NCBI GenBank assembly: GCA_900541685.1
Contig: UQKM01000027.1
Span: 1 to 22,963 of the forward strand
Source: an uncultured Collinsella sp.
GTDB lineage: Bacteria; Actinomycetota; Coriobacteriia; Coriobacteriales; Coriobacteriaceae
Reading direction: 5' to 3'
DNA: 22,963 bases
A program made the position numbers and the translations under genes. Positions 14,588-22,944 of this stretch are shown piece after piece (position 1 is the first letter of the stretch; each line of letters begins with the position of its first letter). A model generated the notes under the pieces. It worked only from the letters and a program-made list of their open reading frames with translations. It did no database searches and was not told where the DNA came from.

Positions 14588-15583
14588 ATGGGTGTTAACC
14601 TCTCCGGCCGTAGCTTCCTCAAGCTCCTCGACCTCACCACCGAGGAGATCGAGTACCTGCTCAAGCTCTCCAAGAACTTCAAGGACATGAAGCGCGCTGG
14701 CGTTCCGCACCGCTATCTCGAGGGCAAGAACATCGTCCTGCTCTTCCAGAAGACTTCCACCCGTACCCGCTGCGCCTTCGAGGTCGGCGGCATGGATTTG
14801 GGCATGGGCGTCACCTACCTCGATCCGGGTTCGTCGCAGATGGGCAAGAAGGAGTCCATCGAGGACACCGCCCGCGTTCTCGGCCGCATGTATGACGGCA
14901 TCGAGTTCCGTGGCTTTGCCCAGGACGACGTCGAGGAGCTTGCCGCTAAGTCCGGCGTGCCCGTCTGGAACGGTCTGACCACCGAGTGGCACCCCACTCA
15001 GATGCTCGCCGACATCCTGACCGTCCAGGAGAACTTCAACTACGACATCAAGGGCAAGACCCTCGTCTTCATGGGCGACTGCAAGAACAACGTCGCTCGC
15101 TCCCTCATGGTCGTCTGCTCCAAGCTCGGCATGAACTTCGTGGCCTGCGGCCCCGAGGAGTGCATGCCCGCTGACGACGTCATCGAGGCCTGCAAGCCCA
15201 TCGCTGAGGCCAACGGCTGCACCATCAAGCTGACCACCGACGTCAAGGACGGCGTCACCGGTGCCGACGTTATCTACACCGACGTGTGGGTCTCCATGGG
15301 CGAGCCTGACGAGGTCTGGGCCGAGCGCATCGCTCAGCTCACCCCGTATCGTGTCACCTCCGAGGTCATGGCTATGGCCAACCCGGGTGCCATCTTCCTG
15401 CACTGCCTGCCCAGCTTCCACGACACCAACACCACCATTGGCGCCGAGAAGTGCGAGCAGTTCGGCATCACCGAGCAGGAGGTCACCGACGAGGTCTTCG
15501 AGAGCCCCGCTTCCAAGGTCTTCGACGAGGCCGAGAACCGCATGCACACCATCAAGGCTGTCATGTACGCCACGCTCAAGTAA
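14588..15583 (+). CDS. argF: Ornithine carbamoyltransferase (catabolic context)
   Basis: 331 residues, standard length. The ATG at 14588 follows AAAGGA; the frame extends upstream but those codons cover the intercistronic hairpins. The carbamoyl-phosphate loop STRTR is at 57-61 and the ornithine-side HCLP motif at 272-275. Long stretches (DLGMGVTYLDPGSSQMGKK) are typical of OTCases. In the arginine deiminase pathway it works in the phosphorolytic direction, citrulline plus phosphate to ornithine plus carbamoyl phosphate, so arcB is an equally suitable name. No carbamate kinase gene (arcC) follows, so the ATP-forming step must be encoded elsewhere. Confidence 0.95.
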   Translation: MGVNLSGRSFLKLLDLTTEEIEYLLKLSKNFKDMKRAGVPHRYLEGKNIVLLFQKTSTRTRCAFEVGGMDLGMGVTYLDPGSSQMGKKESIEDTARVLGRMYDGIEFRGFAQDDVEELAAKSGVPVWNGLTTEWHPTQMLADILTVQENFNYDIKGKTLVFMGDCKNNVARSLMVVCSKLGMNFVACGPEECMPADDVIEACKPIAEANGCTIKLTTDVKDGVTGADVIYTDVWVSMGEPDEVWAERIAQLTPYRVTSEVMAMANPGAIFLHCLPSFHDTNTTIGAEKCEQFGITEQEVTDEVFESPASKVFDEAENRMHTIKAVMYATLK

Positions 15584-15598
15584 GAGCATCTAGCATCT

Positions 15599-15634
15599 CG
15601 CTCGGGGTGCATTCCTGCGCACCCCGAGCGCTTT
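15599..15634 (+). terminator. Terminator-like hairpin after argF
   Basis: A perfect 12-bp stem (15599-15610 with 15619-15630) is followed by CTTTTG. The T-tract is short, so some read-through into the carrier gene 100 bp downstream is likely. Confidence 0.75.
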
Positions 15635-15730
15635 TGTCTGGTAAAAATCTCGCACCGAGCGACATGCACGGCACGGAAGAGCCGCTTCGGGCGAGATCAG
15701 TAAATGATTTATGAAGGGGGGATGAGAACT

Positions 15731-17209
15731 ATGACTGAGACCGCTAAGAAAAAGCGCGGTATGCCTTCATCGTTCACCATTCTTCTTGCTCTGCTGGCAA
15801 TCGTCGCGGTTGTTACCGTTATCGTCTCCGGTACGTCCGGTGGCGCGGTTACCGCTGCCCGCCTGAGCGATTTCTGCACCGCCCCGGTCAAGGGCTTCGC
15901 TGACGCTCTGCCCGTCTGCCTCTTCGTTATGATCCTCGGTGGCTTCCTCGGCATGATGACCGAGACCGGCGCCCTGGACAACGGCATTGCCGTTCTGGTG
16001 CAGAAGCTTAAGGGCAATGAGATCATGCTCATTCCCGTGCTAATGTTCATCTTCTCCCTCGGTGGTACCACCTATGGTATGTGCGAGGAGACCGTTCCCT
16101 TCTACGCCCTGCTCGCCGCCACCATGATGGCTGCTGGCTTCGACCCTATGGTCGGCGCTGCCACCGTCCTGCTCGGCGCTGGCTGCGGCTGCCTCGGCTC
16201 CACGGTTAACCCGTTCGCCGTCGGTGCTGCCGTCGACGCTCTGACCGGCGTTGGCATTGAGGTCAACCAGTCCATCATCATCGGCCTCGGTGCCGTCCTG
16301 TGGATTGTTACCACTGTTATGTCCATCCTCTTCGTCATGAGCTATGCCAAGAAGGTCAAGGCTGACAAGGGTTCCACCATCCTTTCGATGCAGGAGCTCA
16401 AGGACGCCGAAGAGGCTCACGGCAAGGCTGCTTCCGAGGTTCACAAAGAGGTCAAGCTCACCGGTCGTCAGAAGGGTGTTCTGATCGCCTTTGCCTTCAC
16501 CTTCGTCGTCATGATCGTCGGCTTCATCCCGCTGGCCGACCTCAACGAGGGCGTCGCCAACTTCTTCGATGCTGGCGCTGTCTATGACGCCGACGGTAAC
16601 GCCATCGTTCAGGGCTGGTCTGCCCTGATCACCGGCCTGCCCATTGGCCAGTGGTACTTCGACGAGGCTTCCACCTGGTTCTTCCTCATGGCTGTCCTGA
16701 TCGGTATCATCGGTGGCCTCTCCGAGAAGCAGATCGTCAACACCTTCATCACCGGCGCTGCCGACATGATGTCCGTTGTCCTCGTCATCGCTCTTGCCCG
16801 TGGTATCTCCGTCCTCATGGCTAGCACCGGCCTCGACGTCTACGTCCTCGACGCTGCCGCCAATGCTCTGGCTGGCCTGTCCGGCGTGATCTTCGCTCCC
16901 ATGAGCTTCCTGGTCTACTTTGGCCTGTCCTTCCTGATCCCCTCGACCTCCGGTATGGCTACTGTCTCCATGCCCATCATGGGACCGCTGGCTGTTAAGC
17001 TCGGCTTCTCGCCCGAGGTCATGGTCATGATCTTCTCCGCCGCCATCGGCGTCGTGAATCTGTTCACCCCGACCTCTGGTGCCATCATGGGCGGTCTCGC
17101 TCTGGCTAAGATCGAGTGGACGACCTGGCTCAAGTTTGCTCTTAAGCTCATCGTCGCTCTCTCCGTCGTCTGCGCCATCATCCTGACCATCGCTTGCGTG
17201 ATGATCTAA
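15731..17209 (+). CDS. YfcC/ArcD-like carrier, probable arginine/ornithine or citrulline antiporter
   Basis: 492 residues from the ATG at 15731 (MTETAKKKRGMPSS), about nine bases after GAAGGGGGG; upstream in-frame ATGs at 15704 and 15722 are poorly placed relative to it. There are about twelve hydrophobic segments, with a cytoplasmic-looking charged loop at about 225-250. GGTTYGMCEETVPFYALL and the C-terminal IPSTSGMATVSMPIMGPLA stretch are characteristic of the DcuC/YfcC (C4-dicarboxylate carrier-like) family, which includes ArcD-type arginine:ornithine antiporters. Position after arcA-argF makes exchange of arginine for ornithine or citrulline the best guess. It differs from the APC-type ArcD of Pseudomonas, so substrate assignment rests on context. 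Confidence 0.85.
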   Translation: MTETAKKKRGMPSSFTILLALLAIVAVVTVIVSGTSGGAVTAARLSDFCTAPVKGFADALPVCLFVMILGGFLGMMTETGALDNGIAVLVQKLKGNEIMLIPVLMFIFSLGGTTYGMCEETVPFYALLAATMMAAGFDPMVGAATVLLGAGCGCLGSTVNPFAVGAAVDALTGVGIEVNQSIIIGLGAVLWIVTTVMSILFVMSYAKKVKADKGSTILSMQELKDAEEAHGKAASEVHKEVKLTGRQKGVLIAFAFTFVVMIVGFIPLADLNEGVANFFDAGAVYDADGNAIVQGWSALITGLPIGQWYFDEASTWFFLMAVLIGIIGGLSEKQIVNTFITGAADMMSVVLVIALARGISVLMASTGLDVYVLDAAANALAGLSGVIFAPMSFLVYFGLSFLIPSTSGMATVSMPIMGPLAVKLGFSPEVMVMIFSAAIGVVNLFTPTSGAIMGGLALAKIEWTTWLKFALKLIVALSVVCAIILTIACVMI

Positions 17210-17274
17210 GTACCCCCTGGGTACCCCACGGAAACCATGACGATCCTATAACGGATCACCTGGTCATCGTCTGT

Positions 17275-17347
17275 CCGGTGGGGTAACCCCACCGGTAGAC
17301 TCCTACCTTTGGCCCCCTCCCGTTCCGTGCGCGGGAGGGGGCGCTTT
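17275..17347 (+). terminator. Terminator region after the carrier gene
   Basis: A 9-bp perfect hairpin, CCGGTGGGG/CCCCACCGG with loop TAA (17275-17295), is followed by an 11-bp stem (17312-17322 with 17332-17342) and GCTTTTG. The second is probably the terminator of the arginine operon. Confidence 0.75.
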
Positions 17348-17420
17348 TGTGTTGCGCGGTTTTACCAAACCGCGCAACCAGTTGACGCTGCGCGCCGCCC
17401 AGAACGACAATTTATCATTC

Positions 17421-17462
17421 AAAAGGCAAGGCATGACCAAAAGGTCTATGCCTTGCCTTTTT
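17421..17462. terminator. Long palindrome, probable bidirectional terminator
   Basis: A 14-bp arm (17421-17434 with 17448-17461) is extended inward by GACC/GGTC around AAAA, with one bulged base. It ends in a run of five T on the plus strand and four T on the minus strand. Only hairpins lie between it and the operon terminator, so it may end a short RNA or be a back-up terminator. Confidence 0.7.
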
Positions 17463-17720
17463 CATGCCAACTTGTACGTTCTGGACGTCGCTCGCTGTCC
17501 GTCCTCTGCCTGCGGCGCTTTCCATTGTTGGTGCAGGGGGTAGCTTGCTCGCTCTGGCGCCTGTTCGCTGGCTTCGGCTCTGCCTGTGACGTTTCCATTG
17601 TTTGTGCGGAGTGACTTGTTCCCTGCCCTAAATTAGCTACCCCGGGTCCCCGGCGGTTGCGGTGGGCGTGTTTGGTTGGTGCCTGTTGATGGTCTGGTTA
17701 TCGGGGAGGGCGGGCTCCGT

Positions 17721-17726
17721 TATAAT
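17721..17726 (+). promoter_or_regulatory. -10 element of the DUF1846 gene
   Basis: A consensus TATAAT. A weak -35 candidate, TTATCG (17698-17703), lies 17 bp upstream. The predicted start near 17733 leaves about 32 bases of leader before the chosen ATG at 17765. Confidence 0.6.
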
Positions 17727-17764
17727 CGCCTAGAACATAAATGGAAACGGGACGGGAGCCATAT

Positions 17765-19246
17765 ATGCGCCAGGGTTTCGACAACGCGAAGTATATCGAG
17801 CTGCAGGCTGCTCACATTAAGGAGCGCATCTCGCAGTTTGGCGGCAAGCTGTATTTGGAGTTTGGCGGCAAGCTGTTCGATGACTATCATGCCAGCCGCG
17901 TGCTACCGGGTTTTGAGCCGGACAGCAAGTTCCGCATGCTCAAAAGCATCGCCGACGATGTCGAGGTTATCATCGCGATCAACGCGAACCACATCGAGAA
18001 AAACAAGGCTCGTGGTGACCTTGGCATTACCTATGACGAGGATGTGCTGCGCCTGGTTGACCTGTTCCGCGGCAACGGCTTTGCTGTCGCGGCCGTGGTC
18101 ATCACCCAGTACGCTGGACAGCCCGCTGCCGATGTGTTCCGCAACCGCCTGAACGCGCTCGGTATTCCCGCCAAGCTGCACTATCCCATCGAGGGGTATC
18201 CGCACGATGTCGATCTGATCGTGTCCGACGACGGCTATGGCAAGAACGAGTTTGTCGAGACCACCCGACCGCTCGTTGTCGTGACGGCGCCCGGCCCTGG
18301 CTCGGGCAAGCTCGCCACTTGCCTGTCTCAGCTCTATCACGAGCACAAGCATGGCACGGCCGCCGGCTATGCCAAATTCGAGACCTTCCCGGTTTGGAAT
18401 CTGCCCCTTACGCATCCGGTCAATATTGCCTACGAGGCCGCCACGGCAGACCTCGATGACGCCAACATCATCGACTCCTTCCACCTGGAGGCCTACAACA
18501 AGACCACGGTCAACTACAACCGCGACGTCGAGGCCTTCCCGGTAGTCCGTGCCCTGATGGAAAAGATCCTGGGCAAGAGCCCCTACCAGAGCCCTACGGA
18601 CATGGGCGTCAATATGGTCGGTTTTGCCATCACCGATGACGATGCCTGCCGCGACGCTTCCAAGATGGAGATCGTCCGCCGCTACTTTACCGCGGTCGAA
18701 AATGTGCGCCGTACCGGCGTGGGCGATGAGCAAGTCGACCGTCTCAAGATTATTATGAAGAAAGCCGGCATCGATAAGAACTACTCACCGGCGCGCTCGG
18801 CGGCCCTCACCAGGGAGCAGCTGACGGGTGGTCCCGTGGGTGCCATGGTCATGCCCGATGGCTCCGTGGTGACCGGTAAGACCTCCACGCGCCTGGGCGC
18901 CGCAAGTTCGCTCATTATGAACGCCCTCAAGCATGTCTCGGGCGTCGACCTTGAGCTCGAGGTCATTAGCGATGAGGCGATCGAGCCCATCAGCAAGCTC
19001 AAGACGCATTTCCTGGGCAGCAAAAACCCGCGCCTCCACACCGACGAGACGCTTATGGCGCTGTCGATCACCTCGGCCACGAGTGAGACAGCCGCTCGCG
19101 TCCTTTCGGGCCTGGAGCAGCTGCGCGGTTGCGATGCCTTCTTTAGCGTGATTATCTCGCCGACGGACGAGACGGTACTGCGCAAGTTGGGCATCAACGT
19201 GTGCTGCGAGCCCAAGTTTGAGCGCCGCGGTTTCTTCCATCGCTAA
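17765..19246 (+). CDS. DUF1846 domain-containing protein
   Basis: 493 residues, the usual size for this family. The ATG at 17765 (MRQGFDNAKYIELQ) has GGGAG six bases upstream; the ATG at 17741 would sit about eight bases from the predicted transcription start with no ribosome-binding site. The sequence GFDNAKYIELQAAHIKERI, the FGGKLYLEFGGKLFDDYHASRVLPGF block near 25-50 and TAPGPGSGKLATCLSQLYHE (about 174-193) are family signatures. GPGSGK at 177-182 resembles a phosphate-binding loop. The protein is soluble with no signal peptide. The biochemical function of the family is unknown to me, and the gene stands alone between terminators, so context adds nothing. Confidence 0.9.
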   Translation: MRQGFDNAKYIELQAAHIKERISQFGGKLYLEFGGKLFDDYHASRVLPGFEPDSKFRMLKSIADDVEVIIAINANHIEKNKARGDLGITYDEDVLRLVDLFRGNGFAVAAVVITQYAGQPAADVFRNRLNALGIPAKLHYPIEGYPHDVDLIVSDDGYGKNEFVETTRPLVVVTAPGPGSGKLATCLSQLYHEHKHGTAAGYAKFETFPVWNLPLTHPVNIAYEAATADLDDANIIDSFHLEAYNKTTVNYNRDVEAFPVVRALMEKILGKSPYQSPTDMGVNMVGFAITDDDACRDASKMEIVRRYFTAVENVRRTGVGDEQVDRLKIIMKKAGIDKNYSPARSAALTREQLTGGPVGAMVMPDGSVVTGKTSTRLGAASSLIMNALKHVSGVDLELEVISDEAIEPISKLKTHFLGSKNPRLHTDETLMALSITSATSETAARVLSGLEQLRGCDAFFSVIISPTDETVLRKLGINVCCEPKFERRGFFHR

Positions 19247-19280
19247 GTTTGAAGCACCGCGGTAATTGCATTGCATTTTG

Positions 19281-19313
19281 GCCGTATCGGGTTAGCGCCC
19301 GGTACGGCTTTTT
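19281..19313 (+). terminator. Terminator after the DUF1846 gene
   Basis: GCCGTATCGGG (19281-19291) pairs with CCCGGTACGGC (19298-19308), with one T-G wobble, followed by TTTTT. Confidence 0.9.
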
Positions 19314-19361
19314 GATCAATAAAGCGTCTATTTCGGCGAAAAATAGCTGTTTACCTGCCTA

Positions 19362-19400
19362 GAAACAATTTGAGCGGTATACAATAACCGTAACTGTTTC
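19362..19400 (+). promoter_or_regulatory. Promoter and possible operator of the winged-helix gene
   Basis: The -10 TACAAT (19380-19385) sits at the centre of nested inverted repeats: GAACA-like GAAACA (19362-19367) with TGTTTC (19395-19400), and CGGT (19375-19378) with ACCG (19387-19390). A repressor bound here would block the promoter. No clear -35 is seen. Confidence 0.4.
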
Positions 19401-19502
19401 ATCCTTAGCGGGATGCCGCATGATGGATATTACCTGCCATCGTGAGGTGTGTCGGTCGCGCACGGCGCGTTAGATGCTCGTGCTCGGTTTGAGGAGGCTG
19501 CT

Positions 19503-19841
19503 ATGGCGGGCAAGGGTCGTGCGAGTGTCAACGATATGAAGCGTGTCGAGGTGCTGGTGTTGATGGAGATCGACCAGCAAACCGAAGACAATGGCGGGCC
19601 GTATGGTTTCTCGCGCAAAACGCTTGCCGAGCGCGTGGGGGTTTCGCCGTATCGTGCCCGCGCCGCAATCGATCGCTTGGATTCCGAAGGTATGATTGAT
19701 GTCGTCTCGCGTTATAGCGACGACGGCGGTCAGCTTGCAAATGGCATTTGCCTCACCGAACGTGGTGAGTGGTATCTTGAGGGCGTCCGTACCGGCATGC
19801 TCGTTCAAGAAATGCTTGAGGACGAGGTTGCTGATCGATAG
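19503..19841 (+). CDS. Small winged helix-turn-helix protein
   Basis: 112 residues from the ATG at 19503 (MAGKGRASVNDMKRVEV), seven bases after GAGGAGG; the frame extends to 19449 without a second ribosome-binding site. Residues about 38-70 (FSRKTLAERVGVSPYRARAAIDRLDSEGMI) form a typical helix-turn-helix, and the VVSRYSDDGG-ANGICLTERG stretch fits the wing of a MarR/GntR-like winged helix. There is no ligand-binding or membrane domain. It may be a transcriptional regulator, perhaps of its own gene through the inverted repeats around its promoter. It has its own terminator and need not regulate pyrG. I do not recognise a named family. Confidence 0.75.
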   Translation: MAGKGRASVNDMKRVEVLVLMEIDQQTEDNGGPYGFSRKTLAERVGVSPYRARAAIDRLDSEGMIDVVSRYSDDGGQLANGICLTERGEWYLEGVRTGMLVQEMLEDEVADR

Positions 19842-19865
19842 CAGCATGTAACCCTTGCCATAGTG

Positions 19866-19894
19866 ACGCCGCCTGGGAAACCGGGCGGCGTTTT
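19866..19894 (+). terminator. Terminator after the winged-helix gene
   Basis: ACGCCGCCTGG (19866-19876) pairs with CCGGGCGGCGT (19881-19891) around GAAA, with one T-G wobble; TTTTG follows from the last paired T. Confidence 0.85.
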
Positions 19895-19932
19895 GTTTCA
19901 AGATTGAGAAATGCAATCGCACGCGAGAAAAA

Positions 19933-19964
19933 TTGCGGACGGTCCGCGGCGCGAGTATTACAAT
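19933..19964 (+). promoter_or_regulatory. Probable pyrG promoter with embedded palindrome
   Basis: TACAAT (19959-19964) is a good -10; TTGCGG (19933-19938) is a weak -35 at an unfavourable 20-bp spacing. Between them is a palindrome, GCGGAC-G-GTCCGC (19935-19947), which could be an operator. The G-rich initial transcript used for pyrG attenuation in Firmicutes is not evident. Confidence 0.4.
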
Positions 19965-20019
19965 GAAGACCCGTAAGATGTGGATAAACAACTTCTACGG
20001 GAAGCGCAGGTAACTCAAT

Positions 20020-21681
20020 ATGACCAAGCATGTGTTCGTAACCGGTGGCGTGGTTTCGTCCCTGGGCAAGGGTATCACCGCGGCCTCGCTGGGCCGTCTG
20101 CTCAAGTCGCGTGGCTACAAAGTAACGATGCAGAAGGCCGACCCGTATCTGAACGTCGACCCCGGTACCATGAGCCCGTTCCAGCATGGTGAGGTCTTTG
20201 TAACCGAGGATGGTTACGAGTCCGACCTGGACCTGGGTCATTACGAGCGCTTTATTGATGAGAACCTGACCCGCGATTCCAACTTTACGACCGGTGCCAT
20301 CTACAAAAGCCTAATCGCCCGCGAGCGTCGCGGCGACTTTTTGGGCGGTACCGTGCAGGTGATTCCTCACGTCACCAATGCCATTAAGGACAAGTTTCGC
20401 CGCATCGAGGAGCAGACCGGCTCCGATGTAGTCATCACCGAGCTGGGCGGCACGATCGGCGACATCGAGTCCCAACCGTTTGTCGAGGCCATCCGTCAGT
20501 ACCGCAAGGAGGCCGGCTCCGAGAACGTCTGCTACATCCACGTGTCGCTCGTTCCCTATATTGCCGCCGCCCACGAGGTCAAGACCAAGCCCACGCAGCA
20601 TTCCGTCAAGGAGCTCCGCAGCTTTGGCATCCAGCCCGATATCATCGTGCTGCGCTCCGACCACCATATCGATGACGCTATCCGCGGAAAGATCGCAAGC
20701 TTCTGCGACGTCGACACCGATTGCGTCTTTACCAATGAGGACTGCGCGAGCATCTACGACGTGCCGCAGCTGCTTGCCGAGCAGGACTTTGACCTGCGTA
20801 TTTGCGAGCGCCTGGGCCTGGACCCGCGTGAGCGCGACATGAGCGAGTGGAATGAGTTCCTGCGTAAGCAGAACCATGCCAACCATCACGCCGATAAGGT
20901 TAAGATTGCCGTCGTGGGTAAGTACACGCAGCTGCCCGATGCGTACCTGTCGGTTATCGAGGCCCTGCACCATGCGGGCGTCTTCTACGATCGCCATGTG
21001 GACGTCCAGCTGGTCGACGGCGAGAGCCTCGACGAGCAGAATGTCTCCGAGGTTCTGGGCGACGCCTCGGGCATCCTGGTCCCCGGCGGCTTTGGCAAGC
21101 GCGCCCTGGAGGGCAAGATCCTCGCGGCCGAGTTTGCCCGTGAGCACAAGATTCCGTATCTGGGCATTTGCCTGGGTATGCAGGTCGCCGTGTGCGAGTT
21201 CGCCCGCAACGTCGTCGGCCTTGCCGGCGCCAGCTCCTCTGAGTTCGATCCGGACGGCCCGTTTAGCGTCATCGATCTGATGAGCTCGCAGGAGGACGTG
21301 ACCGAGAAGGGCGGCACCATGCGCCTGGGCGCCTATCCGTGCAAGCTCGCCGCCGATACCCTTGCTCGCGAGGCATATGGCGAGGAACTCGTCTACGAGC
21401 GTCACCGTCACCGCTTTGAGTTCAACAACGCCTTCCGCGACCAGCTCGAGGATGCCGGCTTGGTTATCTCTGGCCTCTCGCCCGACGAGCGCCTGGTCGA
21501 GATGGTCGAGCTGCCGCGCGACGTGCATCCGTGGTATGTGGCAACCCAGGCTCACCCCGAGTTCAAGAGCCGTCCGACTAATCCGCAGCCGCTGTTCCGA
21601 GAGTTCGTGCGCGCTTCGATCGGCCAGCACGAGGGTGTCGACCGTCTGCAGGTGACGCCCATGAACCTCGCTACGGACTAA
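20020..21681 (+). CDS. pyrG: CTP synthase
   Basis: 553 residues, typical length, converting UTP, ATP and glutamine to CTP. The N-terminal synthetase domain opens with FVTGGVVSSLGKGITAASLG (P-loop-like ATP site) and contains ELGGTIGDIES. The C-terminal glutamine amidotransferase domain has the nucleophile Cys384 in GICLGMQ and His512 and Glu514 in HPEF, as in class I glutaminases. AGGT lies about eight bases before the ATG. The recombinase gene begins two bases after the stop, so the two are cotranscribed and probably translationally coupled. In Actinobacteria pyrG commonly lies upstream of xerD and the parA-scpA-scpB genes; here the NUDIX gene often found between is absent. Confidence 0.97.
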   Translation: MTKHVFVTGGVVSSLGKGITAASLGRLLKSRGYKVTMQKADPYLNVDPGTMSPFQHGEVFVTEDGYESDLDLGHYERFIDENLTRDSNFTTGAIYKSLIARERRGDFLGGTVQVIPHVTNAIKDKFRRIEEQTGSDVVITELGGTIGDIESQPFVEAIRQYRKEAGSENVCYIHVSLVPYIAAAHEVKTKPTQHSVKELRSFGIQPDIIVLRSDHHIDDAIRGKIASFCDVDTDCVFTNEDCASIYDVPQLLAEQDFDLRICERLGLDPRERDMSEWNEFLRKQNHANHHADKVKIAVVGKYTQLPDAYLSVIEALHHAGVFYDRHVDVQLVDGESLDEQNVSEVLGDASGILVPGGFGKRALEGKILAAEFAREHKIPYLGICLGMQVAVCEFARNVVGLAGASSSEFDPDGPFSVIDLMSSQEDVTEKGGTMRLGAYPCKLAADTLAREAYGEELVYERHRHRFEFNNAFRDQLEDAGLVISGLSPDERLVEMVELPRDVHPWYVATQAHPEFKSRPTNPQPLFREFVRASIGQHEGVDRLQVTPMNLATD

Positions 21682-21683
21682 GG

Positions 21684-22625
21684 GTGCCGGCGAATAAGGA
21701 ACATACCGAAGCTACTCCCTCGTCGCTCGCCGTGGCGGCGGGGGAGTATCTCGATTACCTCGCGGTCGAGCGGGGCTTGGCGCGCAACACGATTGTGGCC
21801 TATCGTCGTGACCTGACGACGTACTGCGCCTATCTGGAGCGGGCGGGTATTGTGTCTTTTGAAGAGGTGACCCGTCAGGTCGTGGAGGGCTTTGTCGCCG
21901 ATCGCCGCGGCGGAGGCTATTCCGACGCCTCGGTGGAGCGCGCGCTTGCTGCCGTGAAGGGCCTGCATGCCTTTTTGGTGCGCGATGGGGCCGTGGCCCA
22001 AAACCCGACGGCGGCGTTGCGCCTGCCTAAAAAGGCTGAGCGTTTGCCGGAGTATCTATCGGTGGAGGATGTCTCGGCGCTGCTCGATCAAGACTTTCCC
22101 GAGGGCGAGATGGGACTGCGCGACCATGCCATCTTGGAAGTGCTCTACGGATGCGGTTTGCGTGTGAGTGAGCTGGTTGGGCTCGATGTGGGCGATATCC
22201 ATATTGACGATGGCTTTGTACTCGTTCGCGGTAAGGGCTCAAAGGAACGCCTGTCCCCACTGGTGGGAAGCGCGGCGCGAGCTCTGACGCTCTATGTAAC
22301 TGAGGGACGTTCTCGCTTGGCGGCCCATGCCCGCGGAACCGAGACCTCGGCGGTCTTTTTAAATAAGAACGGACGTCGCCTGTCGCGCCAGGCCGTGCAT
22401 GCGATATGCGAGCGGTATGGGCGTCAGGTGGGGCTGGTGGGGCTCCATCCCCATACCTTGCGCCACTCCTTTGCCACCCACATGCTCGCGGGCGGTGCCG
22501 ACCTGCGTGTGCTGCAGGAGATTTTGGGCCATGCCGATATTTCGACCACGCAGGTCTACACGCATGTCGACCGAACGCAACTGACCGAGGTCTATCTGGC
22601 GGCGCATCCGCTAGCACATCGCTAG
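21684..22625 (+). CDS. xerD: Tyrosine recombinase XerD
   Basis: 313 residues, starting with GTG at 21684; no other start has a better ribosome-binding site, and AAGG overlapping the pyrG stop suggests coupling. The N-terminal SAM-like core-binding domain covers about 15-105, the catalytic domain about 120-305. Catalytic residues are Arg160 (GCGLRVSEL), Lys187 (GKGSKERL), His257 and Arg260 (HTLRHSFATHML), His283 (LGHADISTTQ) and nucleophile Tyr292 (VYTHV). Length, motifs and the pyrG neighbour favour the chromosome-dimer-resolving XerD over a phage integrase. No dif-like site was recognised in the window. Confidence 0.93.
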   Translation: MPANKEHTEATPSSLAVAAGEYLDYLAVERGLARNTIVAYRRDLTTYCAYLERAGIVSFEEVTRQVVEGFVADRRGGGYSDASVERALAAVKGLHAFLVRDGAVAQNPTAALRLPKKAERLPEYLSVEDVSALLDQDFPEGEMGLRDHAILEVLYGCGLRVSELVGLDVGDIHIDDGFVLVRGKGSKERLSPLVGSAARALTLYVTEGRSRLAAHARGTETSAVFLNKNGRRLSRQAVHAICERYGRQVGLVGLHPHTLRHSFATHMLAGGADLRVLQEILGHADISTTQVYTHVDRTQLTEVYLAAHPLAHR

Positions 22626-22660
22626 CACCTCGCTGACCTGCATATTTATAAATACTAAAG

Positions 22661-22728
22661 GGGACGGGCCCCAGATTGCCGAGACGCACTTTTGCGCGCA
22701 TGGGCAATCTGGGGCCCGTCCCATTTTT
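22661..22728 (+). terminator. 20-bp palindrome and T-tract after xerD (GGGACGG repeat family)
   Basis: GGGACGGGCCCCAGATTGCC (22661-22680) is perfectly complementary to 22703-22722, with a small CGCA/TGCG helix in the 22-base loop and TTTTT at 22724-22728. It works as a terminator for pyrG-xerD. The outer GGGACGGG arms place it in the same palindrome family as 589-640 and 5696-5741. Confidence 0.85.
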
Positions 22729-22888
22729 CGCTAGACACCGATGCGGCGGTGGGCCGTGTGTACCGTGGGTGGGGGAGTTTGGGGGCGATGTGAACGGCGT
22801 GTAAAGGGACGTAAAAATCGCCTCAAGGTCAACTTGAAGGTTGAGGTTCGCGGGTGTGGTTCTACAGGTGGCATCCCGCCTTTGCTGC

Positions 22889-22944
22889 AAACACAACATA
22901 TTGTGTTTTCGAACATATGCTCGGGGGTGTTTTACAACATATTG
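22889..22944 (+). promoter_or_regulatory. Operator cluster with an SOS-box-like site
   Basis: CGAACATATGCTCG (22910-22923) differs at one position from the Gram-positive LexA box CGAACATATGTTCG. It is flanked by a perfect palindrome AAACACAA-CATA-TTGTGTTT (22889-22908) and a second CAACATATTG (22935-22944); all three share an AACATAT core. No gene starts before the window edge, so these sites probably control a gene to the right, plausibly lexA or another damage-response gene. Confidence 0.55.

Larger units (their letters stand above)
17348..17764. other. Gene-free stretch with several hairpins and degenerate repeats
   Basis: No gene is supported here. It holds a 12-bp hairpin at 17351-17378 (loop TACC), a terminator-like palindrome at 17421-17462, and TTTCCATTGTT twice (17519-17529, 17592-17602). 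It also holds TTAGCTACCC, which occurs in the left-hand intergenic region too, and the promoter of the DUF1846 gene. Base composition is more G/T-rich than in neighbouring genes, which suggests decayed sequence. Confidence 0.55.

Noticed and set aside
13166..15589. An 807-codon open frame on the minus strand across arcA copy 2 and argF
   Set aside because: It is antisense to two certain genes and its valine-, leucine- and aspartate-rich composition is the mirror of GC-rich codons. It matches no family and arises from third-position G/C bias.
17309..17614. Open frames in the region after the carrier gene
   Set aside because: They begin within a terminator hairpin, cross another, and have no ribosome-binding site or recognisable motif.
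22731..22916. Minus-strand frames at the right edge
   Set aside because: They overlap the operator cluster and have no family resemblance; the region looks regulatory.
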